Source of the DNA: Riptortus pedestris
Taxonomy: Eukaryota; Arthropoda; Insecta; Hemiptera; Alydidae
Direction: 5' to 3'
Assembly: GCA_019009955.1 (NCBI GenBank)
Contig: CM032228.1
Location: forward strand, 96,716,501 to 96,780,500
Length of the DNA: 64,000 bases
Numbering within the stretch: position 1 is the stretch's first letter; each line of letters starts with the position of its first letter. Below the pieces are notes generated by a model, which ran no database searches, was not told where the DNA came from, and saw nothing but the letters and a program-made list of their open reading frames with translations. Of this stretch, positions 39,301 through 52,800 are shown piece by piece. The position numbers were made by a program, and so were the translations under genes.

Positions 39301-42300
39301 TATAACAGTCTATTGATGGTTTTATCAGTGAATCAATTTGGAATGCATGTTTTATTGATTTGAATGTATGTATGTAATTTATAGATTTTGCATCTAATTC
39401 ATTTTTTCAACTATGTGTTGGTCTGTTATGTAATTGGTTTTAATGAAAATTAACTATTTTAATATTTCTATTTTAAGATTGCTTTTCTCCACCTGCAGGC
39501 ATTTTGTCATTGATCTATACATCCTGATGCAATCTCCTACATACTTCAGCCAAAAAGACTCTGTTCTTTCTCAGCAATAGATAATTACAGATTCCTCTGG
39601 AGATTTGTCTGAATCAAAACTAAAAGACTGTATGGGTTTCTACTTTAGTGCTAACAATTGCCAACAATTGCCTATAACAAAATTATATAGACTACAACTG
39701 AGAAATCACACAAAAAGCAATCCACTCTTTGGTACTTTCGAACATCAGAGTGACACGATCTCATATTACCCCCCCCCTCTAATTCTGGACTCTTGCCATC
39801 ACCTATGACACACAATGAATGAAATAATTTTTTTTTTTTGTATAGAATCCCCATTCTACATCATCAATCAACTCGGCTTTTTACTTAGGACTGGCAGGGA
39901 ATGTTCACAGTAGGAATTTTTAAACATCTGAATTTAGATTTCAATCAGAAAGATAATTGTATTCTTAAAAAACACAAAAATTTAGTTGTAAGTAATAGTT
40001 TATTTTCTGCAACGGTTAAATTTGTTGTGAAATTTTACTAAGTTAATGGTAAATTAATATGGTGGTAAAAAATTACATAATCATGGAGAAATAGACTCCC
40101 TGCCCCACAAGCAGATGGGCTGATGTTACGAATAGTGGTGTATCTATGGGATCGTTAAATATTACTACTTTCCCTAAAAGATTGCTTTAACACGTTCGCT
40201 GCTGCAGTCTATATGTGATATACTCCACCACTAACTGCACCAGTCCCCAGCGTCCGATGCCTCTCCTAACGTTAAAACCTGTATCGGACCCCGGGGACCG
40301 ATGTAGTTTTCGAAGGTAACGCTATCTCTTGACAATTCAAGTGAACTAAATGAATGAATTAGTAGAGCCTTCAGTCCTCCAATCCAAAAACTAGCACCAG
40401 CAAAGCCAGGAGCGGTCCCCGGCGTCTGATGTCGTCTACAACTAATATACATTTTTTATCACATTGTCAGCTGTTATTTCCAATAAGCACTCTAAACTTG
40501 TAAGCACTTCTAGGTCAGTAGTTGAACTATAACATGAGGGTAAATAGTTCTTGTCTGCAAAACTATCGTCACTTGAAGTCGTATCACTCTCACTTTCACT
40601 GCTGTCTGCAAGACAGTGCGTACTCCTGCAACCCAGCAGGTATCGCCAGCTACCGGGTAACCTATCCCCAGTGTTCCATTACACCCAATCACAACTCCCT
40701 CACCCTTATAATGGAACTATAGTTCAGTAGAAACTATCACTTCTCACCCCCGGTAGGTCACACTACCTTACTACCATCTAAATTGTGAAGCTGGGTCTCA
40801 GATAAAAAAAAAAAAAAAGTGCTTACTCAAGTAATTTCCGACCACGAGACATACTGAGTGCAACACAATGGTAAATGAGCGAATGAGGGGCATGGAAGGT
40901 AAAACAGATTCAAGTCAGGGGGGGTGGTGCCGTACCAAATTGGAGTTTCTCTATTTCTAGACGGTTACGGTCCCCGGCGTCTGATAGTATTTTTCTAGAT
41001 TAACTAAATCTACAGGTTCAAAGAATAAATTACATCCAATCCCCGTTAAAATATCTCTCATAATAAGCTTGCTACACCCTTCATCTTTTTGGAGTGGACT
41101 GAAGGAGAGGGGCCCGTCTTGAAAGACTTGATGACGATCGGACCCTGGGGACCGATACAGCAGCGAACATGTTAAAAAGAGTAAGCAGTTTTAAAATGTA
41201 CAACTATAGAAAAGAAAATCTTAAAGGCAACACTAACCCTGTAACAAACCCCAATTAAAGAATTGTCCGTTTTTGCCAATTACAGTGAGGGCATGAAAAA
41301 TTTAGGAAACAGTGTACTGACAAAATCTAGCTTACGTTTGACCCAAAGGGCTGGGAAGTCCTTTCCGCTTGCCTTTCTCAATCCACTCATTGAGTAATAG
41401 TTCACCAAATAATAAAATATTAATGTCATCATGGAATGTCCTTGGCATCTCTTGTATTGCAATAGTTGGTGGATAATATTGTCTAATATGAAAAGAAAAG
41501 AAAATACAAATAACATTTAACAAGAAATGCATTTATTATTAAATATAATTTAATGAAAATTATCTTACAAAACTACTAAGTTGATTTCAATAAAATATTG
41601 ACCTAATAAATCAGGCCAATTAAGTTTCCATTTTCTAGATAACTTGTTGAGAAATAACTGCATAGTATCAATTACGTTGTTCTGAGAGCGTTCTGCCTCT
41701 TTGATGAAAAGATCAACATCCCCTTTTTCCTTTATTGTTCCAAAATATCCCTCTTCTTTTATATATCTAAAAATAAATCATCAAGTCTTTTGTTTCTTAT
41801 AAAATTAGAATCACTAAAAAGAATTACTTACGCTTCTCTTTCCTTTTCAATTTTTTTTTCTTTTGATTTATCTTCATTTTCAGTATTATCTTTTAGTTCA
41901 AATAGTTTGTACAAATCCATTGTATCTAATTCATCCGAGAAACCTTCTCCATCTTTTTTAGGATCTAAAGGTCTGAAAACGATATAAAATAAATTAAGAT
42001 CATTTTTAGATAATAGAATTATAAATTGAACCAGTAAGTATTGAGTTCAGAGAACTTTGAATGCCCATAATTTAGAAAGTTAGTACTACAGTAATGATCT
42101 GTCAGTTAATCAATATTTAAAAAAAAAAAATTAAAATGTATTAATATTTTGATTAGATTCTAAGAAAATAATAACAACAATTCTTAATGTTAATGTTATT
42201 TAATTACACTTTGTGCCACTGCGGCCAATTGCATTTCATAAGAATAATAAAATAAATAAAAGAGATTGTGTGGAAAAAAAAAAAAACATTTCCAAATTTT

Positions 42301-43753
42301 TTTTAATTTCCATGAAAAGGGTTTTATTTGGAATGTCAATAGATGAAGAAGCAAAATATAAGATGTTTGTATGCTGAAATAACCAAAGATGCTGAAGTTG
42401 GGTGGGAGTGGGAACATATCAATTGAGAAACTCTCTTTTCCCGATGATATAAGGAGAGAATGAAAGAAAGTAACAGGGACTTAGCTGGGAGGAGGAAGCA
42501 TTTTATACTTTAAAGACACTGACAGGAGTGGGGATTGATATACTAGGAAATCAAAATTAATTTTTGACAATATCTTTGATCATTTTTATTTCATTAGAAA
42601 TATGTAAAGAGTAAATTTGTCATTTCAGTCCTTAATTAAATGCATTTCAAGATTCGGACTTCCAACCTCTGCTCCACCAAGACAAGACAAGACTTTCTTC
42701 AACCATTGACCTGAGGGATGGTTTACTTAGATGTATAGTTTATTGGCTTAGATTTACAAATACATAGCCAAGAGTCTGGCCCAATCTGTGCTAGAATAGG
42801 ATCATTAATGTAATTTTAAACATTTAAAAAAATATATATAGGGAAAAAATTGATAATAATATTTTCTAAAATACAAACTAAATATACACTGGTAATAACT
42901 GCATATATACTACCAATAATATAGTATATAATATAATGTATTAATCTAAATAATTACAATACATAAACGAATCCAATAAATTATATTTAATCTAACTATA
43001 AATTAAACTAAATAGCTCTTGCCAGCAAGTGTTAGTAAATATCTTTTCTGGCATTAAAATGTTTAAATTGGAATATATAAATGTAACTTAATTACCAATT
43101 TGCTATAATAATAATTTTGTTTAACCTTGTAATGTATATTATTAAAAAAATAAAATAAATAAATATGAAGAAATATCTATATTTAAAAAAGAATCAATAT
43201 TCATAAAACTGTTTTAAAAATAAAAGATATCGGGAGAAAATAGTATACAAAAATTGTATATTAACTTATAGAATCATTATCATATATGTATATTCGTAAA
43301 TGTTTAGAGGTTTATATAGAGTTTTATAATACAAAACAGGAAATTCTAAAATAACGTATTGTCTTAAAGTGGCAAAATATATAATAATTAGCTCGATATT
43401 AGGCGCACAGCTAAATAATAATATAGAAACTAAAATAGGTTTTATTTATTATTTGTACATGATATTTACGATTTATTATTTAAAAAAAAGAAGAAAAAAA
43501 AACAATTAACTATTTTACAATGAATTATGTAGATTTTAATTAGTGAATAATTTGTAATAAGTATTATTTTATTTATGTATTATTATTTATTCATTTCTAT
43601 TAACTAAAATGAGTTTCTTTAGTATTTAGCCTTATGTAGGAAAGGACATAATGTTTTAACATTATTGGAAGTTCCTTAGCTCTTTTTCTTTGAAGGATCA
43701 ATCAAACATTTACTTTATCAGATAAATTATTTTAAACAATTTGAACAATAATT

Positions 43754-43799
<46 letters not shown>

Positions 43800-46700
43800 A
43801 AACAGAACTACTTATTCAAAGTATATTAACAACACTTGATACAGTAAAATCAATTTAATAATTGCTATAAGAATAAATACTCAAAAAAGAATAAGAAAAA
43901 AAAAGGATTATTCCATATGCAAATATCATTTATATTAATTATAATTTACAATTGGCATATCAATTTTAATAAGTAAGTATAGGTGTCTATTTATATAGGA
44001 ATTAAAAGTATCTGTATATAGAATAACAATACAAAAACTATAAGAGGAGAGATATAAGAACATTTTGTTTTAGTTCTATGACTATCTGGTAGAATGTACT
44101 GTAGTGACAGGACCTTGGGATGTTGAATGAGATATTAGAGGTGGTTTCAGGTTATCCTGAGGTAGAATCGGTTGTGTCAAGATTTAGCAGAAGGCTGAGA
44201 AGAAGTAGCAGTCAGGCAACTTGAATTGTTTTAATTTATCTTCGGTCTTCTTCCTCTAGAATGCTTCCTGCTCTACTAGCTGTGAATCCATCACTACACT
44301 ATTTATCAAACTTTCTGCTTCATCCTCTTCTGAATTTGAAGAATCCTCGTTTATATGAAGCACTTTTGTCAATTGTTCTTAACTTATTTATGCAGATATA
44401 AATCCACTCTGCCTTCCTCTCTGTCCTCTGGAGTCCTGTCATGACTGAGTGCAATAAGAAGTGAAGTTATCGGTGCATACTGTGAGTAGTAGTTGAGAAT
44501 AATTTACCAAGTATGTAGTGCATTGTCAAATAAATTGTACAGTGATAAAAACTCTAAAGCTTGTGAGTTTAATTTGCAATCCAAAAGAACTTTAATAATC
44601 AAAGTTTATTATTTTTGTAATAAACACAACAATATCTTTCTTTTTCATTACATCTTCTTTAAGTTTTGATTGTTTAAAGATACCAATACGGGCTTTGACT
44701 CTGGTTCATTTCCCAATCTATAACAACTGTTAATAGAGTGTGCGGGCAAGTGAACCCCAACTTCTTGGCATGCCTCAGCAACCTTTTCTTTTCAACTATC
44801 TCTTCCTCAGTTTTGGGTACCTTGGAAACCAAAAACATTTCCACTCACTTCAGCTGCTTTATTTCCTGATCTAGGATATTTATTTTTTCATTTTGCTGAG
44901 TGTATTTTTCCTTCAAGTCATTGACTTCACCTAGAAGAGAATCTTCTAATGAAGTAATTTTACCTAAAGAGCATTTAGTATCTTCATTATTTCTGTTAAT
45001 TGCCTCAAGCAGCTCTTCATTTGTGACGGGTATAGTTATAAATTTAGTGATTGAGTACAGTGTCTTAAGTACAATAAAAATCCTGTATGATTAGTACGCA
45101 GTATTTATATATGTATGTATATATATTTAGGTACGATCAATGAGATACCTTGACAGCTGTGATAAGGGAAGATTAGTAACTCACCGGCGATAAGCAATAG
45201 TAGTGGAGTAGGGAGGGGATAGCCTGACTGAATCCTGTCTACTTCCCAGCTATGCCTCGCCTCCAGCTCAGCCAAATCTTTACTCATTCCTCTTAGTTAG
45301 TTAGTGAATCACTAATACAGTTAGTACAATCACGTAAAAAATCAGCTTGCTAGGTGACAAGTTTTGTCCCCTTAAATAAACTTTATACACAGTATGAGAG
45401 CGTTTACTTAGAATAACCTTAATTAAATGCCTAGAAGAAACCAATATTTTTTTCAACCCATAATGATGACGGGTAACACAGTTAGCTAGTAACTTCCACC
45501 TTTGGTCATCACCTCATAAATACTTCTAGCATAGTGCCTCGACAAAATTTAATTACATTTTTTTGCCAAATACTAAGATAATCAATCGTTTATTTTGAAA
45601 GGAAACTAGATTTATTTGAACCATAAACTAATTTTTGTTCTACAATCATTCTATGCATCATGCTTAATGCTTTATATTTGGACAAGAAACCGTTATTATT
45701 TCAATTAATTTATAGATAACAGCTAGTCTAACATTATTTGCCTAATTACAACTTTTTACATCATAGGAATAATGGCTGAATGACTGCATACTGACATGTA
45801 AAAGGGCATTCGTACTATGTGATAAATATGACTGGATGATATTGTGCATCAATTAATGCAATCTTTATATTGCCGCGAGAAAATATTTCTATTTCAACCC
45901 ATGAATGAAGCAGCTAGTCTTCTTAATAATTCTAACAGGGCTGGATGGTCAAGGAACAAACAATATTTTCAAGAATGAAATCTATTCACAAAACGTGAGT
46001 ACAATGAAGAGTTACAAAGAAGGAATTTGTAACACTTAAATTCAAAGAATGTAATATTATTTTTGTAGTACACCCATAGGAACAAACAAAGGGAAGAGGG
46101 TCACAAAGACATAAATTTATTTTCCATTACTTTGTAAATAAAAACATCAGGAGAATGGAAGGAATTTCATTCGAGGCCAAAATTGTTAGTACAATTTCTA
46201 AGGAGCTTGAATAAGCTGAATAAGGAAAGGCATTAGCCTCTATGAGCAAGTGAACTGCAACTTTAATGTAGCTCCGGTCTTGCTCCACTAAAATTGTCAG
46301 TGAGATTCATACTAGGAAGGGACCACTATTTAGGTAATGAGTATTAATACCTAATCTGTTATTCCACTAAGAAATCATAAATTTATGTAATATGGTGAAA
46401 ATCATTTTTAAAAAAATGTACGTATTTGCGTGTATCTCATGAAGTAAAAGTTCTCTGAAACCAATATTTAGTATTTAAGCTTCGAATAATCTGGTTTATT
46501 ATATAACAGAGAATTGATTATGTAACATTAGTAAAAGTGGGGGTTTGCAGAAGGCTGAAAACTGAAAATATTTCAGTTAATATTCAAGATAGAGAATAAA
46601 TTTGTATAACAATAATTATAATACATTTAATTTGCAATAAGATTGATTCTATACATTTTTCCTATTCGACTTATAGTAACGGAGATATTTTGAATTTTCA

Positions 46701-46845
46701 AAATTCTCCCCCTCTAAACCCCCCCCCCTTCCTTCTGGTCCGATTTCAGCCATTAACCAAACTAATCTTACTTTTTACATAAAACGAATATATATTAAGT
46801 TTGGTAACGATAAGACAAAAATTGCGACCGCTAGAGCGGTAACAG

Positions 46846-46885
<40 letters not shown>

Positions 46886-49800
46886 TTGAACGGACCTCAT
46901 TTTCATCATCCACTAGGTAGGATCGATGGACATTTGAAGAAAAATTTCAAAAATTGTGTCATGAGTACAACCTCAATACCTGATTTCCCTTAAGGGAAAT
47001 CTGCTAAAATGAGCAAGCGTAAAATAAATAACTGTGACAAGTTTCCTTACTTACAAAAGATGAAAAGGGATAAGTTTCTTGAATGCTTCAGCTAAGCTGG
47101 GTTCTTCTCTTCTCACAGTACTTCGAACTCTCGCTGATCTGCGTTTTTGACTACACACATATCTCTCCATAAGTGTTCCATTGGCTCGACTTTTACCTGT
47201 GGAATGTTGGCATGATCATTTTTAAGGTATTCATTTGTTATACCCTTTCCTATTAAAAAACACTCCCAACAAATTTTATGTAAATTAAATTGGTCTAATT
47301 TTACAGTCAGTCTTTTTAGAAACTATAAATTCTTCACAAGACATAATTAGTAATAACTTTAATAACCTTTAAAAAAAATGCCTCATTTTAAGCTAGAAAA
47401 AGAAGGCCTGAATAATGAAGTTTATGTTGAGGAAAAAAACCTTATTATGATACTAAACTTTCTAATCTCAAGTAAAAAAAAAAAAATTACACAGTCCAGC
47501 AACCAGTTTGGATTCTATAAAGATCCCCTTTCCTTTATTTCCTTATTTTTGTTAAGTTTGCGATGAATGAATTCATTAAATAAATTTTAAAAAGCTCAAC
47601 AAAATTTTAAAACAAGTTAAAACTTCAGTTTTGTTTTTCTTATATGCCCTTAGTAAATGTTTTTTGGATAGAGATTGTGCCTCGACCTTATTTTCCGTAG
47701 ATTGATGTTGGTTTGTATTTCCTTCCTTTGCCATTTTGAAAGGGTGATTATATTTAGTACAATAAAATTAATCTTATTCATAAAGAATGTAAATGACTAT
47801 TTTGCTGTTTATTACTCACAAAGAGAAAGAGTGAGAAACCAATGAAATAGATTTCCTGATATTATTTACATGGTAGAAATCTAAATTATTTACACTAAGA
47901 GAAGAGCTCAGTCAATTTTATTCAAATTACTATAAAATTATTTATGTATATATCTTTGAAGAACTAGAGTCTCTGCCATCACTATCATGGCCATTTTTCA
48001 CAAGAGTTAACAACAGCAAGATTTCTATAACTACAGATGTCCATCAACTAGACTTATAATTCATTCCAGAGCCTTTATCATTTCCTACTTCTACCTAGTG
48101 TACCTCAGAACAACTTTTGGATATCCTGAGCGGTTCTATTCCTTATTCATGCAGAACAATACAGATGTTCGGAAATTGTCTGTTAGTAATGTCTAGGAAC
48201 ACCATATCCCATATGTAATTTTCTATAACATTGGTGATTAGTCAACAAGTTAATCAGCCAGTAAGCTAAAATCTCAAATATTCCAAGAACATGTGTTCAT
48301 ATGCAAACAAGCCAGAGAGTGATTCTTAACTAAACTCAAAATATACAAATGTTTTTAGGATATCAGAGGCCAAAACCAATAGTCATTTAATGTTCCTCCA
48401 AAGGGGTTTTTTTGTATTAAAGAAATGAAGTGAATATGCAAAAACCTTTGCATCACCCTTTCACTTCTGACAAAAATTTAGTCGATGTATCAAAGGTAAT
48501 GAAAAAAAAAATGAAGGTATAAACATTCAGGCTTCAAATGTATTGTACAATTTATTTATAGAAATAACATAAACAAACAAGCTAACTTTTGCTGTAATAA
48601 TAATTCTAGGGTGTGAAAAAATGTGTTAATTAACGAGGATAATTTTACCTTGATCATCTTCATCCTCTTGAAGATTTTTATCTTCTGGTTCTTCTTCTTC
48701 ATCTTCTGATCCCATATCTTCAATTTCTATAGGATCTTCTTCTGAAGATTCTTCTGTTGAAAATTTCACAGTGCTAAAAATTACCTGTGACCAATAAATA
48801 AATGAATATATCAATATACCAAAAATAAGTAGTATTTTTTTTTTTTTTTTTTTTGTGCCTGCACAGAATTGTAGGCCAAAATATTATTTCTATTATGTGC
48901 ATTTTATTTTTACCCAGTTATGAATATTTTTATTGATGGTAAGGATGGAATACACAGTCAGTAAATAATTTATATAATTTTTTTTACTTTTTTCGAATCA
49001 CCCACTTTGGGGTAGGTTGAATTAATTATTTTCATGTGGATGCGTATGAATGGAATTCTCTCAGATATTGCCTTTCTCCTTTCTTCCGTGAATACCGTTC
49101 CTCTTTTAGCTATAGATTTTTCTTGAAATCTTATGTTCTCATCTTTTAACAACTTTCTTAAATGTACAGTATTTTTAATTATATTCTCTGTAATTCGTAA
49201 CCAATTGCAATTTGTTTTCCTGATTTTGAAAAAGTTGAATACTTTTTTTTGTAAATTACTTCATTCATTCTCAATATGTGGTCATAAAAGCTTAAATGTC
49301 CATGGAGCTCTTTACTCTGCCAATTGTTAAAAAGACTGCATTGATTTTCAGGCTGTTATTCATTATCCTTGAAGACACTTAATCTAATGTAGTGCTGAAG
49401 ATTATTTTCTTGAGAACGACTAAGTTTTTGATATTAATGAATTCTCATTTTTCTTGACTTCTAGAAATATACAGTAGGTAGAAAAAAGTATTTGCACACC
49501 ACATTTTTTCTTTACTGAAATTATTACATTCTGAATTGAAAACAATTCATTTAAGTTTACCCAATAATAATACAACTAAAAATTGTTAAATAATAGTATA
49601 TATTCAATTGAGAACCTTAATCATAACAAATAAAAATAAATAAATGATATAAGCATCAGGAAAAAAGTATTTGCACACTTTCTTTGTTTGTACATAAGTA
49701 CAAAGGTCTGTTTGTTTGCTTCCTAGAGTATAATTCTGTTTTTTCTTATCAGTATTCTAAAATATTTCAATCATGTAAGATTTACATATTTTTTTAACTG

Positions 49801-52800
49801 CTTAATAATGCATAAAACAACTCACAAAAAAATGATTTTATTGTGCAACCAACAAAAATCGTACTGTGAAATATCAGATCCCGTGGGTCTTCATTTTTCT
49901 ACAGTAGGATACATGATTAAGAGATATAAAGAAGGAGGAACTGCAAATAACCAATGTAAAGGTCGTCTCAGGAAAGTCTTTGAAAGAATGGAGAGAAAAA
50001 TAAAAATTGAAGCTCTTAAAACTCCAGCTGTAAGTGCAGGTGCCCTAGCTAATATGGTCGAATCAACTTCTGGAGAGTGTGTCAGCAAGAGAAGGGTAAG
50101 AAATGTTTTGAATTCTAATGGTCTTTATAGCAGTGTCAAAATCCTTGGCAAATGTGAATTACATTCATATAAAATGATAAGAAATATGATTTTTTGAAGT
50201 GATGATAGAAAGATATTTGTATGATTGGCCTTGTATTTTGAGTAAAATATATAGGAAATTTGATCTAACCTTTTGCGGAAAAGACCGGTCTGCAAGCTCA
50301 TAAAGATATAGCAAACATTTTGACAAATTAACCCATGAATCTAATTTTACTTTGTAGTCAGGTCTAAGACAATCAACAGGCTTTGTTTCACTTGGTCCAC
50401 ACTTTTCACTTTCTTTATTTCTTAAAATTTCTGCTTCGTTAAACATGTTTTTTAACTCTTCATCACAAAGTTCAGCCTCCCCTATAGGTTTATCAGGTAG
50501 TTTGCTAGAAAAAGTAGTATAATATACTTCTAATATATATATACACACAGACACATTTCAAAATTAATTTATTAATTTCATAATACTGAATATAATATAA
50601 TAGTAATAATAGAAAACTAGATTACTCCAGCAAGAGATCTCTGCCCCATTAGCTCCATAGTGGGGGCAATGCCATTGGCATGATTTTGCAAAAAGCAACA
50701 ATCAGTGAAACTTAAACAGAATCTGAGTTTATGGCAGTATAAATGGCTGCTCAGGAAAAGCTTCTCAGGCATTTGGGATACTGCCAGGAAAATTCAAAAG
50801 TACTGTTTGACCAGATTTGCAAGAAATTTGTAGAAAATGAGAAAGCTAGTGCTGGATCAAGCTCCTAGTTGTTCAAACATGTATCATTTCTGGATCTTAT
50901 TAAGAAGAAAGAAGTTATTCAAGAATAGTTATAGACGAAAATGAAGCAGATTTAATGATAAAGTCATTGTTATGTGGGATATTTCACTTTCTTCAAAAAT
51001 AGGAATGTACATTCATTACTGATGATATCGATGGAGGATGTTAAGATTGATATGGTCTTAACATCATCCTGCATTATTTACATATGTTTTTATTATTTTT
51101 GTTTAGAATAAAATATAAATTTGTTTGTGTATAACATGTAATTAGTTTGACGCTAATAACCAAAAACAATTAAACCAAGATACCAACTTTTTTTCATCCC
51201 AAGGAAAAGGATTTATAAAAGAAGTTATGATCTGTGTATGGTGAAATTTTGAAGCCTTAGTCCACTTTGAATTAGTTCTGAAGGTTGAGCAAATACCTCA
51301 AAGATTTATTCAGCCAAACTTGAGAGTACAGGAAGCTCTATCCAAACATTACCCAGCAATGGTAAATGGAAAGCGAATTTTTTTTTTCCAGCAAGACCCT
51401 ACAAATCTAAGATTACAACAGCAAAACCAAGGAGATGAGATTCAATCTTCATCCTCATGCAGTCCTTAGTCCAGATCTTGCATCTTCAGATTACCACCTA
51501 TTCCGTCCCATGCCACACTTCCTCAGTGGTAGGTGTTTTGACATACTTGAAGAAATGAAAAATGGGTGTAAAAAGGTTTTTGCATTAAAAGATTCAAGGT
51601 ACCAGAAAGGAAACTATTAGTACAAAGGCGACTTCAAGTAATAAAAATAATGTTTTCTATTTAAAAGAGTAGGTGTGGAATGTCTAATCAAAACCACGAT
51701 TAAAAAAACCACTGCAGAAAAATTCATTCTCAAAGGATAGGATTTTTGGGTGGTAGGTACTGTAGATGGCAAATAGGTAAGTTTCAGAAACTTCCTAAAT
51801 CAAGAGATGGATTAAGCACCACATCTGAGGGTTAACGAAAAAGGATTGCTGAAATACTCTTGTTACTAGAAAAGAATAAAATTTCAGAAGTAAGAGATGA
51901 TTTCAAAGTGAAAGATTGTCAGATGCAAATACAGTTTGGTTTTCACACTCTTAAGTGAAAAGCATAACTCAAATAAGGTCTACAACCAGGAATGTAGTAG
52001 TAGAGTTTAATAGCACTTAATATTATCTATACAGCATTTTCTCTCTTTCTACAAAAAATATTAAAGTAAAGAAAATTCATTTGGAAAAGTAAAAACAGAT
52101 GGATATCACTAAGATTCGACACATATATCCTGTAGACTATAAAACAATTTACTGTACATAAATGGACAAACAATAAAATACAAGATTATAATTAATAATT
52201 GGAATACTAAATTAATTGAGGGGTGAGAATGAGTATAGAATCTTAGAAATAAGCCTGCTTATTATTGAAACTGAGACAATTCTACATTTTGAAAAACTAA
52301 ATGAAGACTTATGTTAATCTAAATTGTTCATTGTAAACAAAACTAAACACTGTTGAAGAAAAACAAAACAAGTTTAACAAAATAAATGATCTAGAGTTTT
52401 ATTAAAGTTTCAAAATAAAAGATTGAATTAGTTTAATATCATAGTTAAATCACTGAAGAAAAAGTTAAAATTCTAAATATGTACAAACCATTGGGGGTAA
52501 AACATAGGAAAACCTTCAATTAAATTTGGAAATAATGTAAATATTTTTTCCTTGAATGCATGGCCTTTCATAAAACCAGTATCCATATTTAAACCTTTAG
52601 AAATATGAAATAGACAAGACATATAATCTCCAGAAGCGAAAGTTACAGTTACTAGATTATCAATGGATGGCCAATGGTTTGGGCTACACTTCAATGCCTA
52701 AAAGAAAAAAAATATATATATATATAATTAAACAAGATAAATGTATATTTTTTAATTTCAATTGATACATTATAATTAAAACAAAATAAAGATAGGTTAG

